Source: Desulfosalsimonas propionicica (GTDB taxonomy: Bacteria; Desulfobacterota; Desulfobacteria; Desulfobacterales; Desulfosalsimonadaceae). From it: 64,000 nt of DNA. The position numbers were made by a program, and so were the translations under genes. The notes under the pieces are model-generated. The model was not told the origin of the DNA, searched no databases, and saw only the letters and a list, made by a program, of their open reading frames with translations. Positions within the stretch are counted from its first letter, which is position 1; every line of letters begins with the position of its first letter. This document shows, piece by piece, positions 46,122 to 53,736 of the stretch. The stretch is from NCBI RefSeq assembly GCF_013761005.1, contig NZ_JACDUS010000001.1:496001-560000 (forward strand), in the 5' to 3' direction.

Positions 46122-49100
46122 TCGAAATCCGTCCAAGCCGGCTGGCCAGCCTTCTGGGTGTACACCGCAACACGGTCCGCAACTGGATCAGGAGCGGCAA
46201 GCTTTCGGCAAAGCCCGGGGTGGGCAAACGGTATGTGATTTCCCGATCGGAACTGGCCGAATTTCTCCGGGCCAGACAGGTTTCGGCCGGGGTCATTCAA
46301 GAGTTGACAGACCGGCAGTCCGGAGCTTCTGCCGGTGCGGGGAAAACCCGTTACCAAAAACCAGATATTGACAAAGAGGTGCCCATGTCAGACAAACCCG
46401 TGGGATCCGTGATGGTTGTGGGCGGCGGCATCGCCGGAATTCAGTCGGCCCTGGACCTGGCCGAGTCCGGCTATTTCGTCTACCTGCTGGAAAAAAGCCC
46501 GGGCATTGGCGGCAACATGGCCCGGCTCGACAAAACTTTTCCAACCAATGACTGCGCCATGTGAATTCTTTCACCGAAACTGGTTGAGTGCGGTCGGCAC
46601 TTGAATATTGAACTTCTGACCTTATCCGAAATCGTGGACGTGGCCGGTCAGGCCGGCAACTTCACAGTCACCGTAAAAAAGAATCCCCGCTACATCGACA
46701 TGGACAAGTGCATTGCCTGCGGCATCTGTGCCCAGCGCTGTCCCAAAAAAGTCGATGATGAATTCAACATGGGCATTGCCAAGCGCAAGGCCGCCTACAT
46801 CCCTTACGGGCAGACCGTTCCGCTCAAGTATGTCATTGATCCGGTCAACTGCCTTTATTTTACCAAGGGCAAATGCCGGGCATGCGAAAAATTCTGTCCC
46901 ACCGGGGCCGTCAATTTCGAGGACAAGGAGGAAATCCTGGATTTCAGCGTGGGTTCCCTGATTCTGTCGCCGGGTTTTGAATCCTATGATCCGTCCGGGC
47001 TGGATTTTTACGGATACGGAAAAATCCCGGATGTGGTCACCAGCATGGAATATGAGCGGATGCTTTCGGCCGGGGGGCCGTTTCAGGGACATCTGGAGAA
47101 GCGCTCGGACGGTAGGGAGCCGAAATCCATCGCTTGGATCCAGTGTGTGGGATCGCGCAACACCAATCAATGTGAAAACGGGTATTGCTCCAGTGTCTGC
47201 TGCATGTATGCCATGAAACAGGCCATTATCACCGATACCCACATTGCCGGCGGCGGCGAGCAGACCATTTTCATGATGGATCTGCGCGCACACGGCAAGG
47301 AGTTTGAGCGCTATCACCAGTATGCCCTGGAGCACAATGTCCGGTTTGTCCGGGCCCGTCCCCACACCATTGATCCAGGCCCGGGCAATTCCGGGGTGAC
47401 CATGCGTTATGTCACCGAAGACGGCCGGACAATGAAGGAAGATTTTGACATGGCCGTGCTTTCCGTGGGCATGGAAGCCTCTGATGATGCCCGCCGGCTG
47501 GCTGAAAAAACCGGAATTTCACTCAACCATTATCAATTCGCCCAAACTTCGAGCTTTAAACCGGCTGCCAGTACCCGGGAGGGGATTTTTATCGGCGGCG
47601 CCTTTGGCGGGCCAATGAATATCCCCACGGCTGTGGCCCAGGCCTCATCCGCTGCTGCAGAAGCCGCCCGGGGCCTGGTCTCATCCAAAAACACCCTGAC
47701 CCGGGAAAAGAAATACCCGGCTGAAACAAACATCGCCGGCAAGGAACCGCGCATCGGCGTGTTTGTCTGCTCCTGCGGGGTCAACATTTCCAGCACTGTT
47801 GACGTGGAGGCGGTGGTGGAATACACCAAAAGCCTTTCCAACGTGGTGTTTGTGGAAAACAACATGTTTTCCTGCTCCACGGATACCCAGCACATGATGG
47901 CCAAGGCCGTGGCGGAAAACGAATTAAACCGGATTGTTGTGGCGGCCTGTTCTCCCAGGACCCATGAGCCCCTGTTTCAGGACACCCTAAAGGAGGCGGG
48001 ATTAAACGGGTATCTGCTGGAAATGGCCAACATCCGCAACCACAATGCCTGGGTGCACCAGCAGGAGCCGGAAAAAGCCACGCAGAAGGCAATGGACCAG
48101 GTGCGCATGGCCGTGGCCAAGGCCCGCATGGTACAGCCCCTGGACAAGCTTGAGGTGGAGGTGACCCAAAAAGCTTTGGTGGTGGGCGGCGGCCCGGCCG
48201 GCCTGAGCGCAGCCCTGGGCCTGGCTGAGCAGGGATATGAAACTGTGTTGGTGGAAAAAACCGGTCAGTTGGGCGGAAACGCGTTAAACATCCGCAAAAC
48301 CGCAAAAGGTGAGGATGTTGGCCCGGCCCTGCGCGAAATGATCCGGAATGTGGAGGCCAACCAGCGAATCCGGGTGTTGAAAAACGCCCGCCTGACCACT
48401 GTTAATGGAATTGTGGGCAGTTTTTCAAGTGATGTGGAAGCAGACGGCAAAACCGAGCACATTGAATACGGCGCAGCCATTCTGGCCACCGGCGGCCGGG
48501 AAACCGTTCCCGAGCAATACCTGTACGGAACAGACAGCCGGGTGATGACCCACCTGGAATTTGACCGGGAACTGGCCGATCATGCCGGCCGGGTCAAGCA
48601 GGCCAATACTGCGGTGTTTATCCAGTGTGTGGGTTCCCGGAACGAAAAACGCAATTACTGCAGCCGTATCTGCTGCACCCACACAGCCAAGTCCGCCATT
48701 GAGCTAAAGGAGCAGAACCCGGATATGAACGTCTATGTGCTCTACCGGGATATCCGCACCTACGGCGCCAAGGAGGATTTTTATACAAAGGCCAGAAAAC
48801 TCGGGGTCAAATTTATCCGCTATGACCCAAAAGACAACGATCCAGAGGTCTATCAGGAGGATGCGGGCTTAAAAATCCGGGTCACAGACCCCATCCTGGG
48901 TCTGCCCGTGGCCATTGACACCGATTACCTGGTTCTGGCCGCAGCCATTGAGGCCAATGAGATCTCTGACCTGCTGAGCCTGTTCCGGTGCGACACCAAC
49001 CAGGACGGGTTTTTAAATGAGGCCCATCCCAAGCTTCGGCCCGTGGATCTGGCGGTGGACGGGCTGTTTATGGCCGGTATGGCCGCGTATCCGAAAATGA

Positions 49101-49435
49101 TAGAAGGTTCGGTTTCCCAGGCCCGTGCCGCGGTGTCCCGGGCCGGGGTGATTCTTTCCAGAAACCGGATGTATCTGGATGCGGTCAAGTCCTATGTCAC
49201 CGAGCAGTGCGACGGATGTGCCGTATGCCTGGATGTGTGCCCCTATGACGCCATCTCCCTCACTGAGGAAACCATAGACGGCAGAAGCGTCAAAAAGGTC
49301 AGCACGGAAGCGGCCCTGTGCAAGGGCTGCGGGCTTTGCGAGGCAACATGTCCAAAGCAGGGCATCCAGGTTTACAGCTTTACCAATAATCAACTCCGGG
49401 CCCAGGTGCGTGCGGCACTGGATCTGCGCAATTAA
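46118..49435 (+). CDS. hdrA: Selenoprotein HdrA: tandem HdrA with in-frame N-terminal helix-turn-helix domain
   Basis: Flavin iron-sulfur electron hub of Hdr/Mvh complexes, 1105 residues if started at 46118, with a TGA at 46562-46564 read as selenocysteine (residue 149). The TGA falls in TFPTNDCAM-U-ILSPKLVECGRH, where HdrA proteins have Cys; reading continues without a stop. Residues 1-55 are an excisionase-type HTH (LASLLGVHRNTVRNWIRSGK), followed in frame by HdrA. A second start at ATG 46385, with AGAGG before it, would give HdrA alone (1016 residues). Module 1: FAD fold (GGGIAG), ferredoxin CIACGICAQRCP and CRACEKFCP. Module 2: CSCGVN domain, second FAD fold (GGGPAG), ferredoxins CDGCAVCLDVCP and CKGCGLCEATCP. 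Confidence 0.88.
46375..46387 (+). promoter_or_regulatory. Internal ribosome site and second start inside the HTH-HdrA frame
   Basis: AGAGG (46375-46379) lies 5 bases before ATG 46385, which opens MSDKPVGSVMVVGGG, a natural HdrA start. Because no stop separates the HTH part from HdrA, ribosomes that start at 46118 must make the fusion while those starting here make plain HdrA. Confidence 0.5.
46562..46590 (+). promoter_or_regulatory. Sec codon and possible SECIS hairpin in hdrA
   Basis: UGA at 46562-46564. Six bases later TCACC (46571-46575) pairs with GGTTGA (46582-46587) leaving one bulged T and a 6-base loop. A bulged U in the stem is a known feature of bacterial SECIS elements, read by SelB. 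Confidence 0.5.
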
Positions 49436-49467
49436 AACGGATAAATGCAATAACGGGAGACAGAGCC

Positions 49468-49899
49468 ATGTCTGAATCATTTGAGCCGAAAATTATCGGT
49501 TTTCTGTGCAATTGGTGCGCTTATGCCGGCGGGGACCTGGCCGGGGTCATGCGCATTCAGTATCCGCCAAACCTCCGGGCCATCCGGGTGATGTGCTCGG
49601 GCATGGTGCACCCGGAAGTGGTGGTGGAGGCCCTTTGCAGCGGGGCTGACGGCGTCATTGTCATGGGGTGACACCCCGGGGAATGCCATTACCTGGAAGG
49701 TAATGAAAAAGCACTGGCCCGAAGCACCGTTATCAAGGCGGTCCTGGAAGATTCGGGCATTGATCCCGGGCGTTTTGCCATTGACTGGGTGTCTTCGGCC
49801 GAGGCCCCGCGATTTGCTGAAGTGGTCACGGAATTTACCCAAAAGATCCGGGCCATGGGGCCCTGTGAAGCCGGCGCCCTGCAGCAGGCGGCCAATTGA
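49468..49899 (+). CDS. mvhD: Selenoprotein MvhD, [2Fe-2S] linker subunit between hydrogenase and HdrA
   Basis: A 143-residue protein that carries electrons from the Mvh hydrogenase to HdrA. The frame has a TGA at 49669-49671 (residue 68) that I read as selenocysteine: VIVMG-U-HPGECHYLEGNEKAL, where MvhD proteins normally read G-C-H-x-G-D-C-H-Y. Other motifs are FLCNWCAYAGGDLAGV at the start, YPPNLRAIRVMCSGMVHPE, and VSSAEAPRFAEVVTEF near the end. Stopping at the TGA would leave a 67-residue protein without half of its cluster-binding residues. The gene starts 32 bases after hdrA with a GGGAG site. Confidence 0.92.
49669..49705 (+). promoter_or_regulatory. Sec codon and possible SECIS hairpin in mvhD
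   Basis: UGA at 49669-49671, then CATTACCT (49687-49694) pairs perfectly with AGGTAATG (49698-49705) around a GGA loop, 15 bases after the UGA. Size and position fit a bacterial SECIS. Confidence 0.6.
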
Positions 49900-49961
49900 G
49901 ACCTTTGCCTGTTAAATAGATTTGTCCGGCCGAATGGGGCCTATAGTCCACAGGAGGGGAT

Positions 49962-51077
49962 ATGGAAACTTTTTTTGACCTGGTTCAGCAGGTTCAGAAA
50001 CCGGGATTGTGCCACCGGTGCGGCGGATGCGTCACCTTTTGCACAGCCGTGAATTTCGGCGCCCTGGAGCTGGACCAAGATGGTAAGCCCCGCTACGGGG
50101 ATATGGAAAAATGCATCGAATGCGGGCTGTGTTATTGTATTTGCCCGGAAATCGAGGAGTTCGAGGAAGAAACCCGGCGCAAGGTGGCCTGGAGCGCACC
50201 GAACGGCCGCATCATTGAAACCAGCGTGGTCCGGTCCGCCGACACTGCGGTGCGGGAAAGAGGAACAGACGGCGGGGTGGTAACGGCATTGCTGCTGCAT
50301 CTTTTTGACAACGGCCGCATTGACGGTGCCATTGTCACCAAGCCGGCCGGGCCTTTCATGCGCCGGCCCAGCCTGGCCGTAACCCGGGAGGAGATAGAAG
50401 ACGCCGCAGGATTTTATTTTGACACATCCCACGGCATGAAGCATCTAAGCGACCGGTACGTCACCTATTCCTCCATTGAGGAGTTTGCGCCCATGATGAA
50501 AAAGGGCCTCCGACGGGTCGCCCTGGTGGGCACCCCCTGCCAGATCAAGGCTTACCGCCGCATGGAGGTGCTGGGTATCGTGCCTTCGGATTCAATCCAG
50601 TACTGCCTGGGGCTGTTTTGCTCGGGCAACTTCACCTTTGATCCGGAGAGCCGGAAAAAACTGGCGGATACCCATGGTTTTGCCTGGGACAATGTCAAAA
50701 AAATCAATATCAAGGATTCGCTTTTAATCCACCTGGACAATGGCGAAATCCGCTCGATTGCCCTGGAAGACCTGGAGTTCATGAAGCGCGTGGCCTGCCG
50801 GTACTGCCCGGATTATTCAGCTGAATTTGCCGATATTTCCTTTGGCGGCATCGGCGCGCCCGAGGGCTGGACCACGGTGATCACCCGCACCCCCCTGGGC
50901 CGGGCTGTGCTGGCAGACGCCCGGGGCAATGCCGTGGAGGAGCTTGACCAACGGCAAAACCCGGGCTATGCATCCGGGGCCCTGGCCGAAATGCGGGAGG
51001 CGGCGGACAAAAAAAAGAAAGCCGCCCGGGACAACCGCAAGGAACTGGGCAAAAAGCCGGTGAACATCAAGGGGTAA
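49962..51077 (+). CDS. FrhB-like iron-sulfur flavoprotein
   Basis: A 371-residue protein of the coenzyme F420 hydrogenase/dehydrogenase beta-subunit family. The N-terminal ferredoxin part has CHRCGGCVTFC (residues 17-27) and CIECGLCYCICPE (51-63), each able to hold a [4Fe-4S] cluster. The FrhB domain contains ERGTDGGVVTALLLHL, GTPCQIKAYRRM, CLGLFCSGNFT and ACRYCPDYSAEFADISFGGIG, which bind FAD and a further cluster. The C-terminal 25 residues are basic. In archaea FrhB reduces F420; here the acceptor is unknown, and the family also acts with ferredoxin or other carriers. It occupies the place that hdrBC would take in methanogen clusters, between mvhD and mvhG, and starts with a GGAGGGG site. 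Confidence 0.9.
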   Translation: METFFDLVQQVQKPGLCHRCGGCVTFCTAVNFGALELDQDGKPRYGDMEKCIECGLCYCICPEIEEFEEETRRKVAWSAPNGRIIETSVVRSADTAVRERGTDGGVVTALLLHLFDNGRIDGAIVTKPAGPFMRRPSLAVTREEIEDAAGFYFDTSHGMKHLSDRYVTYSSIEEFAPMMKKGLRRVALVGTPCQIKAYRRMEVLGIVPSDSIQYCLGLFCSGNFTFDPESRKKLADTHGFAWDNVKKINIKDSLLIHLDNGEIRSIALEDLEFMKRVACRYCPDYSAEFADISFGGIGAPEGWTTVITRTPLGRAVLADARGNAVEELDQRQNPGYASGALAEMREAADKKKKAARDNRKELGKKPVNIKG

Positions 51078-51121
51078 AGTGCTTCAAAACAATATCCAAA
51101 CGTGTTTGAGAGGAAAATCAT

Positions 51122-52048
51122 ATGGCAGCAAAAGTGGCAAGCGACTGGCTCAATGCCTGTTCCGGGTGCGAGATCGCCATTGTGGATATGGGCGAGCGGC
51201 TGCTGACCGTGCTGGATCTCGTGGAGTTTGTGCATCTGCCAGCGCTCATGGATCACAAGTATTACGGCCAGATGGGAGACGGGGCACACCTGAGCTTTCC
51301 CGAAGCCGATCTGGGCATTATCAGCGGGAGTATCAAAAACGAAGAACATCTTGAGGTGGCCCTGGAAATGCGCAAAAAATGCGGGGCCATTATTGCCCTG
51401 GGCACCTGCGCCACCCATGGCGGAATCCCGGCCCTGGCCAATTCCTGGTCCAATGACGAATTGTTTACGCGTTATTATTCCACCGAGACCACCGATCCCT
51501 GCGATGCCGTTCCCGCAGACGGCGTGCCGCCCCTGCTGGAAAATGTATCCGCCCTGGATGAAAAAATCAATGTGGACATTTACCTGCCCGGATGCCCGCC
51601 CCATCCCGACCAGGTGTTTGGCGCCCTGGCTGCGTTTCTGGAGGGAAAGACCCCGGAGCTTCCGACAAAAAGCGTTTGCGACACCTGCCCCACCAAACGG
51701 GAGGGCAAGGGCAAGATCGGCAAGCTGCGGCGATTCTTGCAGGCCCCGCAATACAAAGGTGCAGATGAGCCCCTGGACCAAATGCGCTGTCTGCTGGAGC
51801 AGGGGATTTTGTGCATGGGCCCGGTGACCCGCGCCGGCTGCGGCGGCGACGGGGTTGTGCCCCGGTGTATTTCCGCCCGGGTGCCGTGCCGGGGATGCTA
51901 CGGCCCTGTGCAGCCCGGGGGCAACCAGCGGCTGGATATGTTAAACGCCCTGGCGTCAAACGGTATTGACCCGGCATCGCTTCCGGAAACCGTTTCCATG
52001 CTCCGGTTTTCCGGCGGGCACGGAATGCTGAAACCGGCCCGCAGATAA
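51122..52048 (+). CDS. mvhG: Hydrogenase small subunit (MvhG/VhuG type, group 3)
   Basis: Iron-sulfur small subunit of a cytoplasmic NiFe hydrogenase, 308 residues. The proximal cluster is bound by the N-terminal C-x2-C in WLNACSGCEIAIVDMGE together with GTCATHGGIPAL and CMGPVTRAGCGG, plus YLPGCPPHPDQVFGAL. Further cysteines (CDTCPTKREGKG, ISARVPCRGCYGPVQPGG) bind the other clusters. There is no twin-arginine signal, so the enzyme stays in the cytoplasm. The gene begins with a GAGG site and is followed after 11 bases by the large subunit. Confidence 0.93.
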   Translation: MAAKVASDWLNACSGCEIAIVDMGERLLTVLDLVEFVHLPALMDHKYYGQMGDGAHLSFPEADLGIISGSIKNEEHLEVALEMRKKCGAIIALGTCATHGGIPALANSWSNDELFTRYYSTETTDPCDAVPADGVPPLLENVSALDEKINVDIYLPGCPPHPDQVFGALAAFLEGKTPELPTKSVCDTCPTKREGKGKIGKLRRFLQAPQYKGADEPLDQMRCLLEQGILCMGPVTRAGCGGDGVVPRCISARVPCRGCYGPVQPGGNQRLDMLNALASNGIDPASLPETVSMLRFSGGHGMLKPARR

Positions 52049-52059
52049 AAGGAGGTTTT

Positions 52060-53511
52060 ATGACCGAAACACGCACCATCAAAATTTCGCCTATCACCCG
52101 GATCGAGGGCCATGCCTCCATTGCCATTGAGTTGGACGATGCCGGCAACGTGGCGGATTCCAAGGTTCATTTTCAGTCCATCCGGGGTTTTGAAAAATTC
52201 GTTGAGGGAAAACCCGCAGAAGAACTGCCCAGGATTGTAACCCGGATCTGCGGGATCTGCCCCTGGCACCATCACGTGGCCGCCAACAAGGCAGTGGATC
52301 GCTGCTTTGGCGTAAAACCCCCGCCGGCGGGCCAAAAACTGCGGGAGCTCATCCAGACCATTGCCCAGGCCGAGGACAAGCTTTTGCACTTCTTTTTCCT
52401 GGCAGCGGCCGACTTTGTGATCGGCCCGGATGCGGATTACGCCGTGCGAAACGTCATCGGCGTGGCAAAGGCCAACCCGGATCTGGCCAAAAAAGTGGTG
52501 CAGATGCGCTACAAGGCCAAGATGATGATTGAGAAATTCGCCGGCAAGGCCATTCACCCTGTTGCTGCGGTCACAGGCGGGTTTGCCAAGGCCATGACCG
52601 AAGAAGACCGCAAGTTGATGCTGGAGGGCATGCGCGAGATCTATGATTTCGCCCGTTTCACCATTGATTTTGCCAAAAAGGATATTTTCCCCAAATACAT
52701 GGATGCGATCCAGAGTCTCGGGGTGATCAATACCGGGTTTATCGGCACGGTGGACAGTGCCGGGGCTCTGAATCTTTATGACGGAAAAATCCGGCTCATG
52801 AAGGCCGACGGCTCCTATACCGACTTTGACGTCCAGGATTACACGGATTATCTGGGCGAACACGTCCCCTCCTGGTCCTATGGAAAATTTCCCTATGCCA
52901 AATCCTGGAAAGAGGGTTTCTCCCTGGACATTGACAACCCCAAAGGCATTTACCGCTCCAACACCCTGGCCCGGATCAACGTGGCCGACCACATGGCCAC
53001 TCCTGCGGCCCAGGAGGAACTCGAGGAATTCCGGCAGCTTTTTGGCCGGCCGGCCCAGGCCACGCTGCTGTACCATTATGCCCGGTTAATCGAGGAGGTC
53101 TATGCCTGCGAACACGCCATTGAAATGCTCGAAGATCCGGAGATTACCGATCCAAACGTGCGCGCGGAGGCCGAACCCAAAGCCGGCCGCGGCGTTGGCT
53201 GCGTGGAAGCCCCCCGGGGAACCCTGATCCATGATTATTCCACGGATGACAACGGCCTTATCACCCGGGCCAACATGATCGTGGGCACCACCCACAACCT
53301 GGGTCCCATCAACATGAGCGTGGATCAGGCCGCAAGATCCCTGATTAAAGACGGCCACGTGGACGAGGGCATCTTAAATAAGGTGGAAATGGCGGTGCGC
53401 GCCTATGATCCATGAGTCTCCTGCGCCACACACAGCCTGGACGGCGGTGTCGCAATGGAAATGACCATCCGTGATGCGGACGGCAATGTTATTAAAACCT
53501 TCAGTAATTGA
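52060..53511 (+). CDS. mvhA: Selenium-containing [NiFeSe] hydrogenase large subunit (MvhA/VhuA type)
   Basis: Catalytic subunit, 483 residues when the TGA at 53413-53415 is read as selenocysteine (residue 452). The N-terminal nickel-binding motif is RICGICPWHHH (from residue 61). The C-terminal motif is DP-U-VSCATHSLDGG: the first cysteine of DPCxxCxxH, a direct nickel ligand, is replaced by UGA. Stopping there would remove two nickel ligands and the essential His. After His the frame continues 25 residues (SLDGGVAMEMTIRDADGN...) to a TGA at 53509, the tail that the maturation protease would cut off. Other conserved segments are RIEGHASIAIEL, VEAPRGTLIHDYSTDD and ANMIVGTTHN. A strong AAGGAGG site precedes the start. 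Confidence 0.94.
53413..53454 (+). promoter_or_regulatory. Sec codon and possible SECIS hairpin in the hydrogenase large subunit gene
   Basis: UGA at 53413-53415. TGCGCCAC (53422-53429) pairs with GTGTCGCA (53447-53454) with one mismatch, leaving a 17-base loop containing CCTGG. It starts 6 bases after the UGA, as bacterial SECIS elements do. Confidence 0.5.
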
Positions 53512-53523
53512 GAAAAAACGCCC

Positions 53524-53736
53524 ATGTGCCTTGCCATTCCTTCGAAAATCGTTGCTGTTGACGGTGATACGGCCGTCATTGATGTGGACGGAGTGCGGCG
53601 CGAAGCCAGCCTGATGCTGGTGGAAGACGTCTGCGTGGGTGATTACGTGATTGTTCATGCCGGCTATGCCATCAGCCGGTTAGACGCGGATGCGGCCGAA
53701 GAATCCCTGGAGCTCATGAAGCAGGTGTTTACATGA
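53524..53736 (+). CDS. hypC: Hydrogenase assembly chaperone HypC
   Basis: A 70-residue chaperone that carries the Fe(CN)2CO unit with HypD and delivers it to the large-subunit precursor. The protein starts MCLAIPSKIVAVDGDTAV; the Cys after the initiator Met is the essential residue. VDGVRREASLMLVEDVCVGDYVIVHAGYAI follows in the usual order. The gene starts 12 bases after the large subunit and its stop overlaps the hypF ATG by four bases. Confidence 0.95.
   Translation: MCLAIPSKIVAVDGDTAVIDVDGVRREASLMLVEDVCVGDYVIVHAGYAISRLDADAAEESLELMKQVFT

Noticed and set aside
46118-46564. Separate short gene ending at the TGA, followed by an independent HdrA gene from 46601
   Set aside because: The TGA sits at a conserved Cys of HdrA, the frame is the same on both sides and no ribosome site precedes 46601; selenocysteine explains it better than two genes or a pseudogene.
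49468-49671. 67-residue truncated MvhD pseudogene
   Set aside because: The frame continues for 75 more family-typical residues after the TGA, and a SECIS-like hairpin follows.
51898-53076. 392-codon open frame on the minus strand
   Set aside because: Antisense shadow of the hydrogenase genes, with no recognisable motifs.
52060-53415. Hydrogenase large subunit ending at DP
   Set aside because: This would lack the C-terminal nickel ligands; the 31 codons after the TGA encode exactly the VSCATH motif and tail.
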